From: an archaeon | GTDB lineage: Archaea > Thermoproteota > Nitrososphaeria > Nitrososphaerales > UBA183 | DNA length: 5,654 bases | NCBI GenBank assembly: GCA_021788415.1 | Contig: JAJYKR010000024.1 | Location: 1-5,654 of the forward strand | Reading direction: 5' to 3' | Shown here: piece after piece, positions 1 to 5,654 of the stretch | Layout of the letters: every line of letters begins with the position of its first letter | Numbering within the stretch: position 1 is the stretch's first letter | Notes under the pieces: generated by a model | Told to the model about the DNA's origin: nothing | What the model saw: only the letters and a program-made list of their open reading frames with translations | The model's database searches: none | Translations under genes and position numbers: made by a program

Positions 1-152
1 CGTCACTGAAGGTACTCCACCCGCTCCCAAGGGTGGACGAGCTCTCGACCGAGATCGACGAGACCAACTACGCCCAGTACTTCGTCCAGGCGGCAGGCGG
101 CCTCCCGCTGCGGATGGTGCTGCTGAACCTGATCCTCGGAGGCGCGTCCTGA
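1..152 (+). CDS. pyrB: Aspartate carbamoyltransferase catalytic chain, C-terminal end (partial)
   Basis: This is the last 49 codons of a gene that begins upstream of the window. The reading frame starts at base 3 and ends at TGA 150-152. The visible peptide has the HPLPRVDE motif near its start, followed by a TNYAQYF-QAA-G segment and a hydrophobic final helix (MVLLNLIL). In the ATCase catalytic chain the HPLPR loop contributes to the carbamoyl-phosphate/aspartate site (Leu267 region in E. coli PyrB), and the C-terminal helix packs back onto the first domain. The enzyme condenses carbamoyl phosphate with aspartate to N-carbamoyl-aspartate, the first committed step of de novo UMP synthesis, in the cytoplasm. 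The stop overlaps the pyrI start as ATGA, which suggests translational coupling of the two ATCase chains. The neighbouring pyrI supports this call strongly. Most of the protein, including the carbamoyl-phosphate motif, lies outside the window. Confidence 0.95.
   Translation, partial: SLKVLHPLPRVDELSTEIDETNYAQYFVQAAGGLPLRMVLLNLILGGAS
138..142 (+). promoter_or_regulatory. Shine-Dalgarno site for pyrI
   Basis: GGAGG lies inside the last codons of pyrB, 9 nt before the ATG at 152. It supports this ATG as the pyrI start and reinitiation by ribosomes leaving pyrB. It is a good match to the archaeal/bacterial anti-SD, but it also encodes Gly-Gly of PyrB, so some of the match may be coding constraint. 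Confidence 0.6.
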
Positions 153-637
153 TGCCCGACGAATCAGAGAGGATGCTGGTCAGCAGGATAGAGGAGGGGA
201 CGGTCATAGATCACATCCCGGACTGGAGGGCAAACACCGTGTCCAGGGTACTCAGGATGGACAAGCTGGCAAGGATGCAGGCGGACGTGTCGGTCGCGAT
301 CCTCCAGAACGTCACGAGCAAGAGCTTCGGGAGGAAGGACATCGTCAAGATAGACAAGTGGCATGTCGACGAGAAGGACGCCGACATACTCTGCCTCGTC
401 TTCCCGAACATCACGGTCAACTATATCGACGAGGGGAAGGTCTCGAAGTACGAGCCCAAGGTCCCTGACACCATCGAGGGGAGGATAAGGTGCCCCGAGC
501 TCAACTGCATCTCAAACACGGAAAGGGAACCAGTGCTGCCGAGGTTCAACACGCTGAAGAAAGAGAGGCTCCTGCAGTGCCACTACTGCGACGCGCTCCT
601 CGCCTTCGACAGCGTCCCTGAATACGTGAGGACGTAG
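152..637 (+). CDS. pyrI: Aspartate carbamoyltransferase regulatory chain
   Basis: PyrI has no catalysis of its own. It binds CTP/UTP or ATP and bridges PyrB trimers through a zinc domain, giving feedback control of pyrimidine synthesis. The 161 residues compare with 153 in E. coli. Residues 1-105 form the allosteric domain: GTVIDHIP (16-23, with D20 and H21), GRKD...K (K62 and K66) and TVN-ID (N90) match E. coli nucleotide contacts D19, H20, K56, K60 and N84. The C-terminal domain has zinc cysteines C114, C119, C143 and C146, with exactly the E. coli spacing (C109, C114, C138, C141). Both functions therefore look intact. The ATG at 152 overlaps the pyrB stop, has GGAGG upstream, and gives the expected N-terminal length before GTVIDH. 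All 13 arginines use AGG, unlike the neighbouring genes. pyrC follows 5 bp after the stop. PyrI is typical of archaea and enterobacteria, and here the composition and context favour archaea. Confidence 0.97.
   Translation: MPDESERMLVSRIEEGTVIDHIPDWRANTVSRVLRMDKLARMQADVSVAILQNVTSKSFGRKDIVKIDKWHVDEKDADILCLVFPNITVNYIDEGKVSKYEPKVPDTIEGRIRCPELNCISNTEREPVLPRFNTLKKERLLQCHYCDALLAFDSVPEYVRT
626..631 (+). promoter_or_regulatory. Possible Shine-Dalgarno site for pyrC
   Basis: GTGAGG in the final codons of pyrI lies 11 nt before the ATG at 643. The spacing is slightly long and the match is moderate. It favours the 643 start, which leaves only 5 bp after the pyrI stop. Confidence 0.4.
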
Positions 638-642
638 CTCCG

Positions 643-1914
643 ATGGAGCACGACCTCGTCCTAGAAGGGAGGGTCGTGACCCCCGGAGGGATCCTCGAGT
701 CTGAGGTGGGGGTCAGCGACGGTACGATAGCCGAACTCGGCCATGGTCTCAGGGGGGCAAGGAAGATCCATGCCGGTGGGAGGCTGATATTCCCCGGCTT
801 CATCGATATCCACGTCCACCTCCGTGAGCCAGGGTGGGAGCAGAAGGAGGACTTCCGCACTGGTTCGTCCGCCGCGGTTCACGGCGGGGTGACGACGATG
901 GTCGACATGCCGAACAATCCAGTCCCCACTGACTCGCCCCAGGCGCTCGGCGCAAAGGCAGCGCTCGCGAAGAAGGCGAGCATAGACGTCAGGTTCCACG
1001 GCGGGATAAGAAAGACCGACCCCGAAGCGGTGGGGAGGATCGCTTCCGGCGTCGTCGGATACAAGCTGTACCTGTCGGAGACCACCGGCGCCGCCCGGTT
1101 TCCTGAAGAGCTGCTGCCGCGGGTTTTGGGGTCCGTGGCCGCAACCGGGAAGCCGATCAGCATCCACTGCGAGGACCAGCAGATCATTGACGAGGCGTCC
1201 CTTCGCCGGAGGGCGGACCCGCGGCCTGACTCGTACGCTGATGCGAGGCCTGGAGATTCCGAGACCAGCGCGGTGCGAAAGGTGATCGAGTCCCTCAAGG
1301 GGGAGCCGTCGCTGGTGGCCAACATCTGCCACGCGTCCACAAGGGAGACTGTTGCCCTGGTGAAGGGCGCGGTTGCGAAAGGGATGCGCCTAAGTTGTGA
1401 GGCGGCGCTGCATCACCTGTATTACAACCGGGCTGAGATGCTCGAGAACCCTCTGCTGAGGACCAACCCACCGCTCCGTGGAGAGGATGACAGGCAGGCT
1501 CTCCTCGATGCGGTGAAAGGCGGCGGGGTTTCGTTCCTCGTCACTGACCACGCGCCCCACCTCGAAGACGAGAAGGTGTCCCAGGGCCTTGCCGGAGTCC
1601 CGGGGCTGGACGACTTCTCTCACGTCGTGTCCTGGCTCATCAGGGCCCAGGGTGTCGCACCCGCGCGAGTCGCGGAGATCGCGGCCGCAGCCCCTGCGAG
1701 GCACCTCGGGCTCGCGGACAGAGGAGAGATCGCCCCCGGAAAGAGGGCGGACTTTGCGGTCCTCGACCTGCGAGCCTCGGAAGTCGTGAAGAACGAAAGC
1801 GTCCGCAGCAAGTGCGGCTGGTCTCCATACGAGGAGAAAGAGTTCCCGGGACGAGCTAGGTGGGTCGTGCGGGGCGGCGAGCTGCTGATGGACGACTTTG
1901 AGCAGGTCAGCTAG
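643..1914 (+). CDS. pyrC: Dihydroorotase
   Basis: Reversibly cyclises N-carbamoyl-aspartate to dihydroorotate, the third step of UMP synthesis, using a metal centre in an amidohydrolase TIM barrel. At 423 residues it fits the class I length. Visible motifs are DIHVHLREP (55-63; metal ligands H57 and H59, substrate-binding R61), DMPNN (88-92; N91 contacts substrate), GYKLYL with K141, IHCED (H175), NICH (H230) and TDHAPH (301-306; catalytic D302). The H59-K141-H175-H230-D302 spacing resembles the hydantoinase-type pattern in which the lysine is carboxylated and bridges two metals. This differs from Aquifex-type enzymes with Asp at that site; the carboxylation is inferred. An N-terminal beta section (1-50) and the C-terminal GEIAPGKRADFAVLDL segment complete the usual composite beta domain. 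It is third in the pyrBIC operon. Its last codons overlap the convergent membrane-protein gene by 8 bp. The intact DMPNN and HLRE motifs make allantoinase or hydantoinase less likely. Confidence 0.95.
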   Translation: MEHDLVLEGRVVTPGGILESEVGVSDGTIAELGHGLRGARKIHAGGRLIFPGFIDIHVHLREPGWEQKEDFRTGSSAAVHGGVTTMVDMPNNPVPTDSPQALGAKAALAKKASIDVRFHGGIRKTDPEAVGRIASGVVGYKLYLSETTGAARFPEELLPRVLGSVAATGKPISIHCEDQQIIDEASLRRRADPRPDSYADARPGDSETSAVRKVIESLKGEPSLVANICHASTRETVALVKGAVAKGMRLSCEAALHHLYYNRAEMLENPLLRTNPPLRGEDDRQALLDAVKGGGVSFLVTDHAPHLEDEKVSQGLAGVPGLDDFSHVVSWLIRAQGVAPARVAEIAAAAPARHLGLADRGEIAPGKRADFAVLDLRASEVVKNESVRSKCGWSPYEEKEFPGRARWVVRGGELLMDDFEQVS

Positions 1915-2269
1915 CTGCTTCCGGTGCGGCCGAAGTTGATGTACCCGCGGCCACGGCCGGGGCCTTCGGCTTCTTCGCTCGGTATGCGGTCACCAATATG
2001 AGGGCGACCATTGCGACTATGATGACCGCGAGCGCGTCCTGGATGGGGACCAGGTAGGAGAGCGACAGCCCAGCGATTATGATCCCCCACCCTATGTAGT
2101 AGCTCCGCTCCGCTTCTTCGACGATCACGAATGCGGCCAAGAAGGTCCAGGCGCCCGCCAGCAGCATCCCCAGCGAGACGGTCCCCTGCGCTCCCAATAT
2201 CCCGAGCAGGCCCACTGCAGCGGAAAGGAGCACCACGACTAGGATGCCCATCCCGTAGTTTAGCTTCAT
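1907..2269 (-). CDS. Small four-helix membrane protein, function unknown
   Basis: I do not recognise this 120-residue protein. Hydropathy by eye suggests four membrane segments, about residues 6-27, 31-51, 57-75 and 78-96. An acidic/aromatic loop (EEAERSYY, 51-58) lies between helices 2 and 3. A short basic stretch (YRAKKPK, 96-102) follows helix 4. The tail of about 18 residues is rich in Ala, Ser, Thr and Pro and looks disordered and soluble. By the positive-inside rule the tail is probably cytoplasmic, and with four helices the N-terminus as well. No catalytic motif or transporter signature is visible, so it may be an accessory or integral scaffold protein. It starts 34 bp after the amidase stop on the same strand. 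It could be the last gene of that operon or be transcribed from the TATA-like element over the amidase stop. No clear Shine-Dalgarno precedes the ATG. Its end overlaps pyrC tail to tail by 8 bp. Confidence 0.75.
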   Translation of the reverse strand: MKLNYGMGILVVVLLSAAVGLLGILGAQGTVSLGMLLAGAWTFLAAFVIVEEAERSYYIGWGIIIAGLSLSYLVPIQDALAVIIVAMVALILVTAYRAKKPKAPAVAAGTSTSAAPEAAS

Positions 2270-2298
2270 GCCGTTGAGTTGCGCGTGAGCTGGCTCTC

Positions 2299-2306
2299 TG
2301 ATATTA
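2299..2306 (-). promoter_or_regulatory. TATA-like element upstream of the membrane-protein gene
   Basis: On the minus strand TTAATATC lies about 35 nt before the ATG at 2269, in an otherwise GC-rich stretch. An archaeal TATA box sits about 26 nt before the transcription start, which would predict a leader of roughly 9 nt. This agrees with the lack of a Shine-Dalgarno there. The box overlaps the amidase TAA stop, so the match may be chance. Confidence 0.3.
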
Positions 2307-3725
2307 AGCCGTCGGAGGCGAAGGAGACTGCGGCGCTGCCGGGAAGAGGCCGTACTTTTCCTGAAAAGCCTCGGCCAGCCCGAGGATGCTCCGCTCGTCG
2401 AACAGCTTCCCGACGAGCTGGACCCCCGCTGGGGCGCCCCCGGCCATCCCGGACGGGATCGAGAGAACGGGGAAACCGACGTAGTTGAAGGGGAGCGTGA
2501 GGCGGTTCAGCGCGGAGTAGACCGGGTAATCCACCCCGTTGATCTTGACTTGGTTCTGATCTAACCCCGGGGCAGGGATCGCGGTCGTCGGCATGACAAG
2601 GACGTCGACGTCCGCCATCGCCTTCGAGAACCGCTCCATGTAGGAAGGCCTCGCGTTCACGGCGTTGACGTAGTCGACCGCGGGCACGTCCTTTCCAAGC
2701 TCGAGCAGCCTTCGCACGTCCTCCCCATAGAGCTCGGGGGTGCTTTCGAGCCACTTCTGGTGGAAAGCCGTCGCCTCCGCCCTGCGAATCGGAAGCCACC
2801 TTTCGTACACTTCCTCGAGGCCGTCGAGCTCCACCTCGGTCACCGCGCATCCCACGGCGGCGAGCTTGCCCACGAACTCCCTGAAGTTCGCTTCGATGGA
2901 GGGGTCCACGGAGTCCTGGAAACGGTTCTTCACCACCCCGACCCTTGCGGAGCCAGGCGAAGCGCCGAAGTCAGTGGGTTCCGAGTCTATGACCGTCATG
3001 TCGCCCTTGTCACCGCCTGCGATCACGGCGAGCATGGCGCGCGCATCGGCCGAAGACCTCGCCAGGATCCCCACCGTGTCTAGCGACGTCGACAGTGGGA
3101 CGACCCCCAGCCTGCTCACTCGCCCGTAGGTGGGCTTGAGGCCGAGGACCCCGCAGAGCGCTGCCGGAATGCGGACCGAACCAGCGGTGTCCGTCCCCAG
3201 CGCCAGCGGCACCATCGACGCGGCAACAGCGGCGGCCGACCCTCCGCTCGATCCGCCCGCGATTTTGGTGACACCCCAGGGGTTCCGCACCGCGCCGTGG
3301 TGAGGGTTGATGCTGGTGGTACCCGCTGCGAACTCGTGCAAGTTCGTGGTCCCGACCAGGACGGCGCCGGCGGCCTTCAGTCGGGCCACCACAGGTGCGT
3401 CGTAGGGAGCGACGTTCTCCGCCAGTATCCTGGACCCCGCGGTGCACCTTACCCCTTCTATGTAGATGATGTCCTTGACGGCGACCGGGACCCCGTCCAG
3501 CGGTCCCAGCTGTGCCCCAGACTTGTACCTCCTCTCCGACTCCTCGGCCGCCTTGAGGGCGGAAGCGGACAGGACTGTGATGAACGCGTTCAACGAGGGG
3601 TTAAGCTCGCCTATCCGGCGCAGGGCCCCACGGGCGACGGCGGTGGGAGTGGCGGTCCTGTCGCGGTACGCCCGAACTAGCTCGCCGGCAGTCCCGCGCT
3701 CGCCCTCAGACGCGTGCATGACCAT
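2304..3725 (-). CDS. Amidase-signature family hydrolase (not a typical GatA)
   Basis: Hydrolyses an amide bond through a Ser-cisSer-Lys triad; the substrate cannot be read from sequence. The 473 residues are a complete amidase-signature domain. The triad is visible as K84 (in AVKDI), S159 (in GGSSGGS, 157-163) and S183 (in [13 protein letters not shown], 177-189). The intervals of 75 and 24 residues equal those of FAAH (K142, S217, S241). There is no signal peptide, so it is probably cytoplasmic. GatA subunits of Glu-tRNA(Gln) amidotransferase usually read GGSIRQPA around the nucleophile, whereas this protein has AGSVRIPAA, and no gatB or gatC is adjacent. A general amidase is therefore more likely than GatA, though annotation pipelines may name it gatA. 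The ATG at 3725 lies 7 bp after the hotdog gene's stop, so the two are very probably co-transcribed. An in-frame ATG at 3719 is an alternative start. Among the first 18 arginines I read, only 7 use AGG, a more mixed usage than pyrI. Confidence 0.93.
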   Translation of the reverse strand: MVMHASEGERGTAGELVRAYRDRTATPTAVARGALRRIGELNPSLNAFITVLSASALKAAEESERRYKSGAQLGPLDGVPVAVKDIIYIEGVRCTAGSRILAENVAPYDAPVVARLKAAGAVLVGTTNLHEFAAGTTSINPHHGAVRNPWGVTKIAGGSSGGSAAAVAASMVPLALGTDTAGSVRIPAALCGVLGLKPTYGRVSRLGVVPLSTSLDTVGILARSSADARAMLAVIAGGDKGDMTVIDSEPTDFGASPGSARVGVVKNRFQDSVDPSIEANFREFVGKLAAVGCAVTEVELDGLEEVYERWLPIRRAEATAFHQKWLESTPELYGEDVRRLLELGKDVPAVDYVNAVNARPSYMERFSKAMADVDVLVMPTTAIPAPGLDQNQVKINGVDYPVYSALNRLTLPFNYVGFPVLSIPSGMAGGAPAGVQLVGKLFDERSILGLAEAFQEKYGLFPAAPQSPSPPTA

Positions 3726-3732
3726 GCATCGG

Positions 3733-4206
3733 TCACTGCCAGCGGTGAAATGCCGGGTGGCTCTCTTTCACTGCGACGAAGAGACCGTTCATTGTCGCCG
3801 TGATTTCGCTCCCGACCGTCAGCTCGCCCGAGACCCAAGCCTTGTCTCCCTCTATCTTGGTGGCGCGCGCAGAGAGGCGCCAGACGCTCCCAATCGACGA
3901 CGGTCTGAGGAAGCGGACCGTGTACTCCGCGGTGACGGTCCCAGGCGGGGTCGGCAACCCCTTCGCTTTCATGAGCGCGTACGTGGCAGCCCAGTTTCCG
4001 TGGCAGTCCATGAGAACAGAGATGATCCCGCCGCTCCCGAACTCCCCGAACGCTACATGCTCCCTCCGGGGCGTCCATTCGGCTGTCACGGATTCGCCCG
4101 ACGGGACGCTTTTCAGCTTGAGCCCGGCCTCGTTCTTCGGTCCGCAGCCGAAGCAGACGCTGTTTGGCGCGTATCTGTCCTGCAGGCTGTCGTTCATGCC
4201 GACCAT
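3733..4206 (-). CDS. Hotdog-fold protein, PaaI/thioesterase-like
   Basis: A 157-residue single-domain protein of the hotdog superfamily, whose members mostly hydrolyse acyl-CoA thioesters in the cytoplasm. The N-terminal CFGCGPKNEAGLKL (18-31) is a common opening of one PaaI-like group. It is followed by the segment that normally contains HGG plus the central helix, here GSGGIISVLMDCHG (57-70), then beta strands including TAEYTVRFLRP (92-102) and KAWVSGEL (122-129). D67 corresponds to the catalytic Asp of hTHEM2-type enzymes. The usual His nine residues earlier is Ser58 here, so activity may be altered. The acyl substrate is unknown. It is the first gene of the minus-strand operon, 7 bp before the amidase, and divergent from the HerA-like gene. 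Two ATGs are possible, at 4206 and 4197. The second has a weak GGGATGG just upstream, and neither has a strong Shine-Dalgarno. The fold is fairly certain, the thioesterase function less so. Confidence 0.85.
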   Translation of the reverse strand: MVGMNDSLQDRYAPNSVCFGCGPKNEAGLKLKSVPSGESVTAEWTPRREHVAFGEFGSGGIISVLMDCHGNWAATYALMKAKGLPTPPGTVTAEYTVRFLRPSSIGSVWRLSARATKIEGDKAWVSGELTVGSEITATMNGLFVAVKESHPAFHRWQ

Positions 4207-4261
4207 CCCTTTGCCGTGAGCAGGCTCGCCTCAGAAAGCATAGTTGCGCGCGGTTCGTTTC

Positions 4262-4268
4262 TGATAAA
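4262..4268 (-). promoter_or_regulatory. TATA-like element for the hotdog-amidase operon
   Basis: The minus strand reads TTTATCA in the 119-bp divergent region, about 60 nt before the ATG at 4206. An archaeal start about 26 nt downstream of its centre would leave a leader of roughly 30 nt. It is one of only two AT-rich patches in this region; the other faces the opposite gene. It was found by eye only. Confidence 0.4.
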
Positions 4269-4270
4269 GG

Positions 4271-4283
4271 GTTTGCGGCAACC
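4271..4283. promoter_or_regulatory. Small palindrome between divergent TATA-like boxes (possible operator)
   Basis: TTGCGGCAA at 4273-4281 is a perfect 4-bp-arm inverted repeat around a central G. The symmetry extends to G4271/C4283 with one mismatched pair. It lies in the BRE-sized gap between the two outward-facing TATA-like boxes, where a bound regulator could affect both transcripts. The arms are short and chance is possible. Confidence 0.25.
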
Positions 4284-4290
4284 TCTTATT
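4284..4290 (+). promoter_or_regulatory. TATA-like element for the HerA-like ATPase gene
   Basis: TCTTATT lies about 39 nt before the ATG at 4326 and 30 nt before an in-frame GTG at 4317. A start about 26 nt downstream falls near 4313. The mRNA would then be almost leaderless from GTG 4317 or have a leader of about 13 nt to the ATG. No Shine-Dalgarno is seen before either codon, which suits short-leader initiation. Confidence 0.4.
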
Positions 4291-4325
4291 CCGGAACCTG
4301 CCTCTGCTCGACCGTCGTGCCAGAC

Positions 4326-5654
4326 ATGCGGGAAGGGGAGCTGTCGGATCCGGAGACGCTCGAGGCCAAGTTGGACTTGGGGTCTGGCCCCCAGGGTCCG
4401 TTCGTGATAGACGCGAACCTCCTGGCGACCGGAAGGACCTGCGTGCTTGGGAGCAGCGGGAGCGGGAAGAGCTACGCTGTCGGCGTCCTTTGCGAAGAGC
4501 TGTGCAGGAACGACGTCCCGTTCGCCATCGTCGACACCGAGGGCGAGCACACGGGATTGAAGGAGAAGTTCGACACGATCTGGGTGGGAGAGGAGCAGGG
4601 GTGCGACCTTGCCTGGGGCGGGCTGGACCTGGAGGACCTCGCCAGGCAGGCGCCAGACATTTCGCCGCTCATCCTGGACGTTTCTGACATCCCTGACCCC
4701 AAGGAGAAGGTCTCGCGCTTCGTGCAGGCGCTCTATGGGACGCTCACGGAAAGGAGGACCCCGTACCTCCTCGTCGTGGAGGAGGCCGACAAGTTCGTAC
4801 CGCAGTATGGCCAGAGGCTTCCCGTGTTCGGAGAAGTGGCTCGCAGGGGCCGCAAGCGCGGGCTGGGCCTGATGATCTGCTCGCAGCGTCCCTCCCTCGT
4901 AGACAAGAATGTCCTCAGCCAGTGCGGCAACCAGCTCATCGGCAAGCTCGTCATCCAGAACGACCTTCAGTCCGTAGCCCAGTTCTTCCCCGGCAAGGGG
5001 CTCCCCAAAGAGCTCACTTCTTTGCGAGCAGGACAGTTCTACGCCATGGGAGGACTCGCCTCCCCCCCTGCGCTCATCGCAGTCAAGAAGAGGGAGACGC
5101 GACCAGGGGGCGGCACACCGTCACTGGCGAGGCGGGCGGTCAAGAGATATGCAGGACCTATGAACCCGAAGTTGGAAGTGGAGGGCGTGAACGAGAGAGG
5201 AACGCAGCACGGAGCGCCAGGGGAGGAGGGGCCGCTCGGGCTCCCCCCCTCGGTGAAAGCAGACGATATCCCCGCCATTGTCAGGAGGGAGCGGAGCTTC
5301 GGCATCTTCGGGCCGAAAGAGGCGGTCACCGCGGTGACGCCCCGGTTCAGGACGATCATCCAGCTCGGCGTCAGGCTCAGGAGAGGGCTCCTGAAGCGGA
5401 GGTTCGAGACGGTCTACACGTACCTCGACGGCGTGACTGGGAAGGAGGTATCGATAGAGAGGGGGCTGCAGGTCTTCGACGGTTTCCAGAAGCTCCTCGA
5501 CCTGACGATGCTGCAGGTCGAAACGCTCCGAGAAGTGAAGGCGGACAGCGACACGAGCGCGCTAGACGTAGCCAGCTCGCTCGGCGAGTCGAAAGCCACA
5601 GTCTCCAGGGTCCTCGTGAACCTGGACGGACGGCGGCTGGTAAGGACAATCCAG
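4326..5654 (+). CDS. HerA/DUF87-like P-loop ATPase with C-terminal winged-helix-like segment (partial, 3' end missing)
   Basis: The frame is open from ATG 4326 to the window's end, giving 443 residues with no stop. The ATPase core covers about residues 25-255: Walker A GSSGSGKS (42-49), DTEGEH (70-75), Walker B LLVVEEAD (148-155), an arginine-rich RRGRKRG (173-179) likely holding the arginine finger, and SQRPS (186-190). These order as in HerA/FtsK-superfamily DNA-pumping ATPases, which act as hexamers. The core begins almost at the N-terminus, so the HAS barrel of true HerA is absent. A Gly/Pro/Glu-rich, probably flexible linker (about 258-310) leads to a strand-rich part ending in YTYLDGVTGKEV (364-375). 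A winged-helix-like unit follows (about 408-441), with LDVASSLG and the recognition-helix-like ESKATVSRVLVNL. DNA binding is inferred. GTG 4317 is an alternative start. No nurA, mre11 or rad50 is in view, so end resection cannot be claimed. It is divergent from the hotdog gene. Confidence 0.88.
   Translation, partial: MREGELSDPETLEAKLDLGSGPQGPFVIDANLLATGRTCVLGSSGSGKSYAVGVLCEELCRNDVPFAIVDTEGEHTGLKEKFDTIWVGEEQGCDLAWGGLDLEDLARQAPDISPLILDVSDIPDPKEKVSRFVQALYGTLTERRTPYLLVVEEADKFVPQYGQRLPVFGEVARRGRKRGLGLMICSQRPSLVDKNVLSQCGNQLIGKLVIQNDLQSVAQFFPGKGLPKELTSLRAGQFYAMGGLASPPALIAVKKRETRPGGGTPSLARRAVKRYAGPMNPKLEVEGVNERGTQHGAPGEEGPLGLPPSVKADDIPAIVRRERSFGIFGPKEAVTAVTPRFRTIIQLGVRLRRGLLKRRFETVYTYLDGVTGKEVSIERGLQVFDGFQKLLDLTMLQVETLREVKADSDTSALDVASSLGESKATVSRVLVNLDGRRLVRTIQ

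Noticed and set aside
661..1340. Long antisense open frames opposite pyrC.
   Set aside because: pyrC has every catalytic motif in one frame. The antisense products have no motif, and their length is explained by few AT-rich stops at high GC.
2266..2850. A 194-codon minus-strand frame inside the 3' half of the amidase.
   Set aside because: It is out of frame with the amidase, which is intact and well conserved there. Its composition is Arg/Gly-rich low complexity, which is not protein-like.
3010..3447. A minus-strand frame overlapping the amidase active-site region.
   Set aside because: The amidase triad lies in the other frame and there is no sign of a frameshift, so this is a shadow.
4207..4271. 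CCCTTT (4207-4212) and AAAGGG (4266-4271) as an inverted repeat.
   Set aside because: The arms are six bases with a 53-bp gap and no supporting symmetry. This is within chance expectation.
3466..4407. A 313-codon open frame on the plus strand across the amidase start, the hotdog gene and the divergent region.
   Set aside because: It is antisense to two genes with clear family motifs. Its translation is rich in Arg, Ala and Pro with no recognisable domain, as expected for a shadow frame in GC-rich DNA.
1..5654. tRNA genes, CRISPR repeats, insertion sequences, rho-independent-type or poly-T terminators.
   Set aside because: None seen. The window is almost wholly coding, and the one gap above 100 bp has no cloverleaf, tandem repeat or T-run.

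Overview
The window looks archaeal. It carries an aspartate transcarbamylase regulatory chain (PyrI) directly downstream of PyrB, and a HerA/DUF87-type ATPase. Arginine is often AGG and isoleucine often ATA despite high GC (roughly 60% by eye). Several starts have archaeal TATA-like boxes upstream instead of bacterial -35/-10 pairs. I cannot fix the phylum. A GC-rich TACK-type lineage (for example Nitrososphaerota-related) is only a guess.

Layout: (1) 1-1914, plus strand: a pyrimidine biosynthesis operon with the 3' end of pyrB, complete pyrI and complete pyrC. The first two overlap at ATGA and the third starts 5 bp after pyrI. Together they make carbamoyl-aspartate and close it to dihydroorotate, with CTP/ATP feedback through PyrI. 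(2) 1907-4206, minus strand: a three-gene run of hotdog-fold protein, amidase-signature hydrolase and small four-helix membrane protein. The first two are 7 bp apart. The membrane gene probably also has its own promoter. Its last codons overlap the end of pyrC tail to tail. (3) 4207-4325: a 119-bp divergent intergenic region with two back-to-back TATA-like elements and a small palindrome between them. (4) 4326-5654, plus strand: a HerA-like P-loop ATPase without the N-terminal HAS barrel. It has a C-terminal winged-helix-like segment and runs off the window's end.

The pyr operon is ordinary metabolism. The least explained parts are the HerA-like ATPase with its DNA-binding-like tail, the hotdog-amidase-membrane cassette of unknown substrate, and the shared control region between them. 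I see no RNA genes, CRISPR arrays, insertion sequences or clear terminators. Apart from the 119-bp region the window is almost completely coding.
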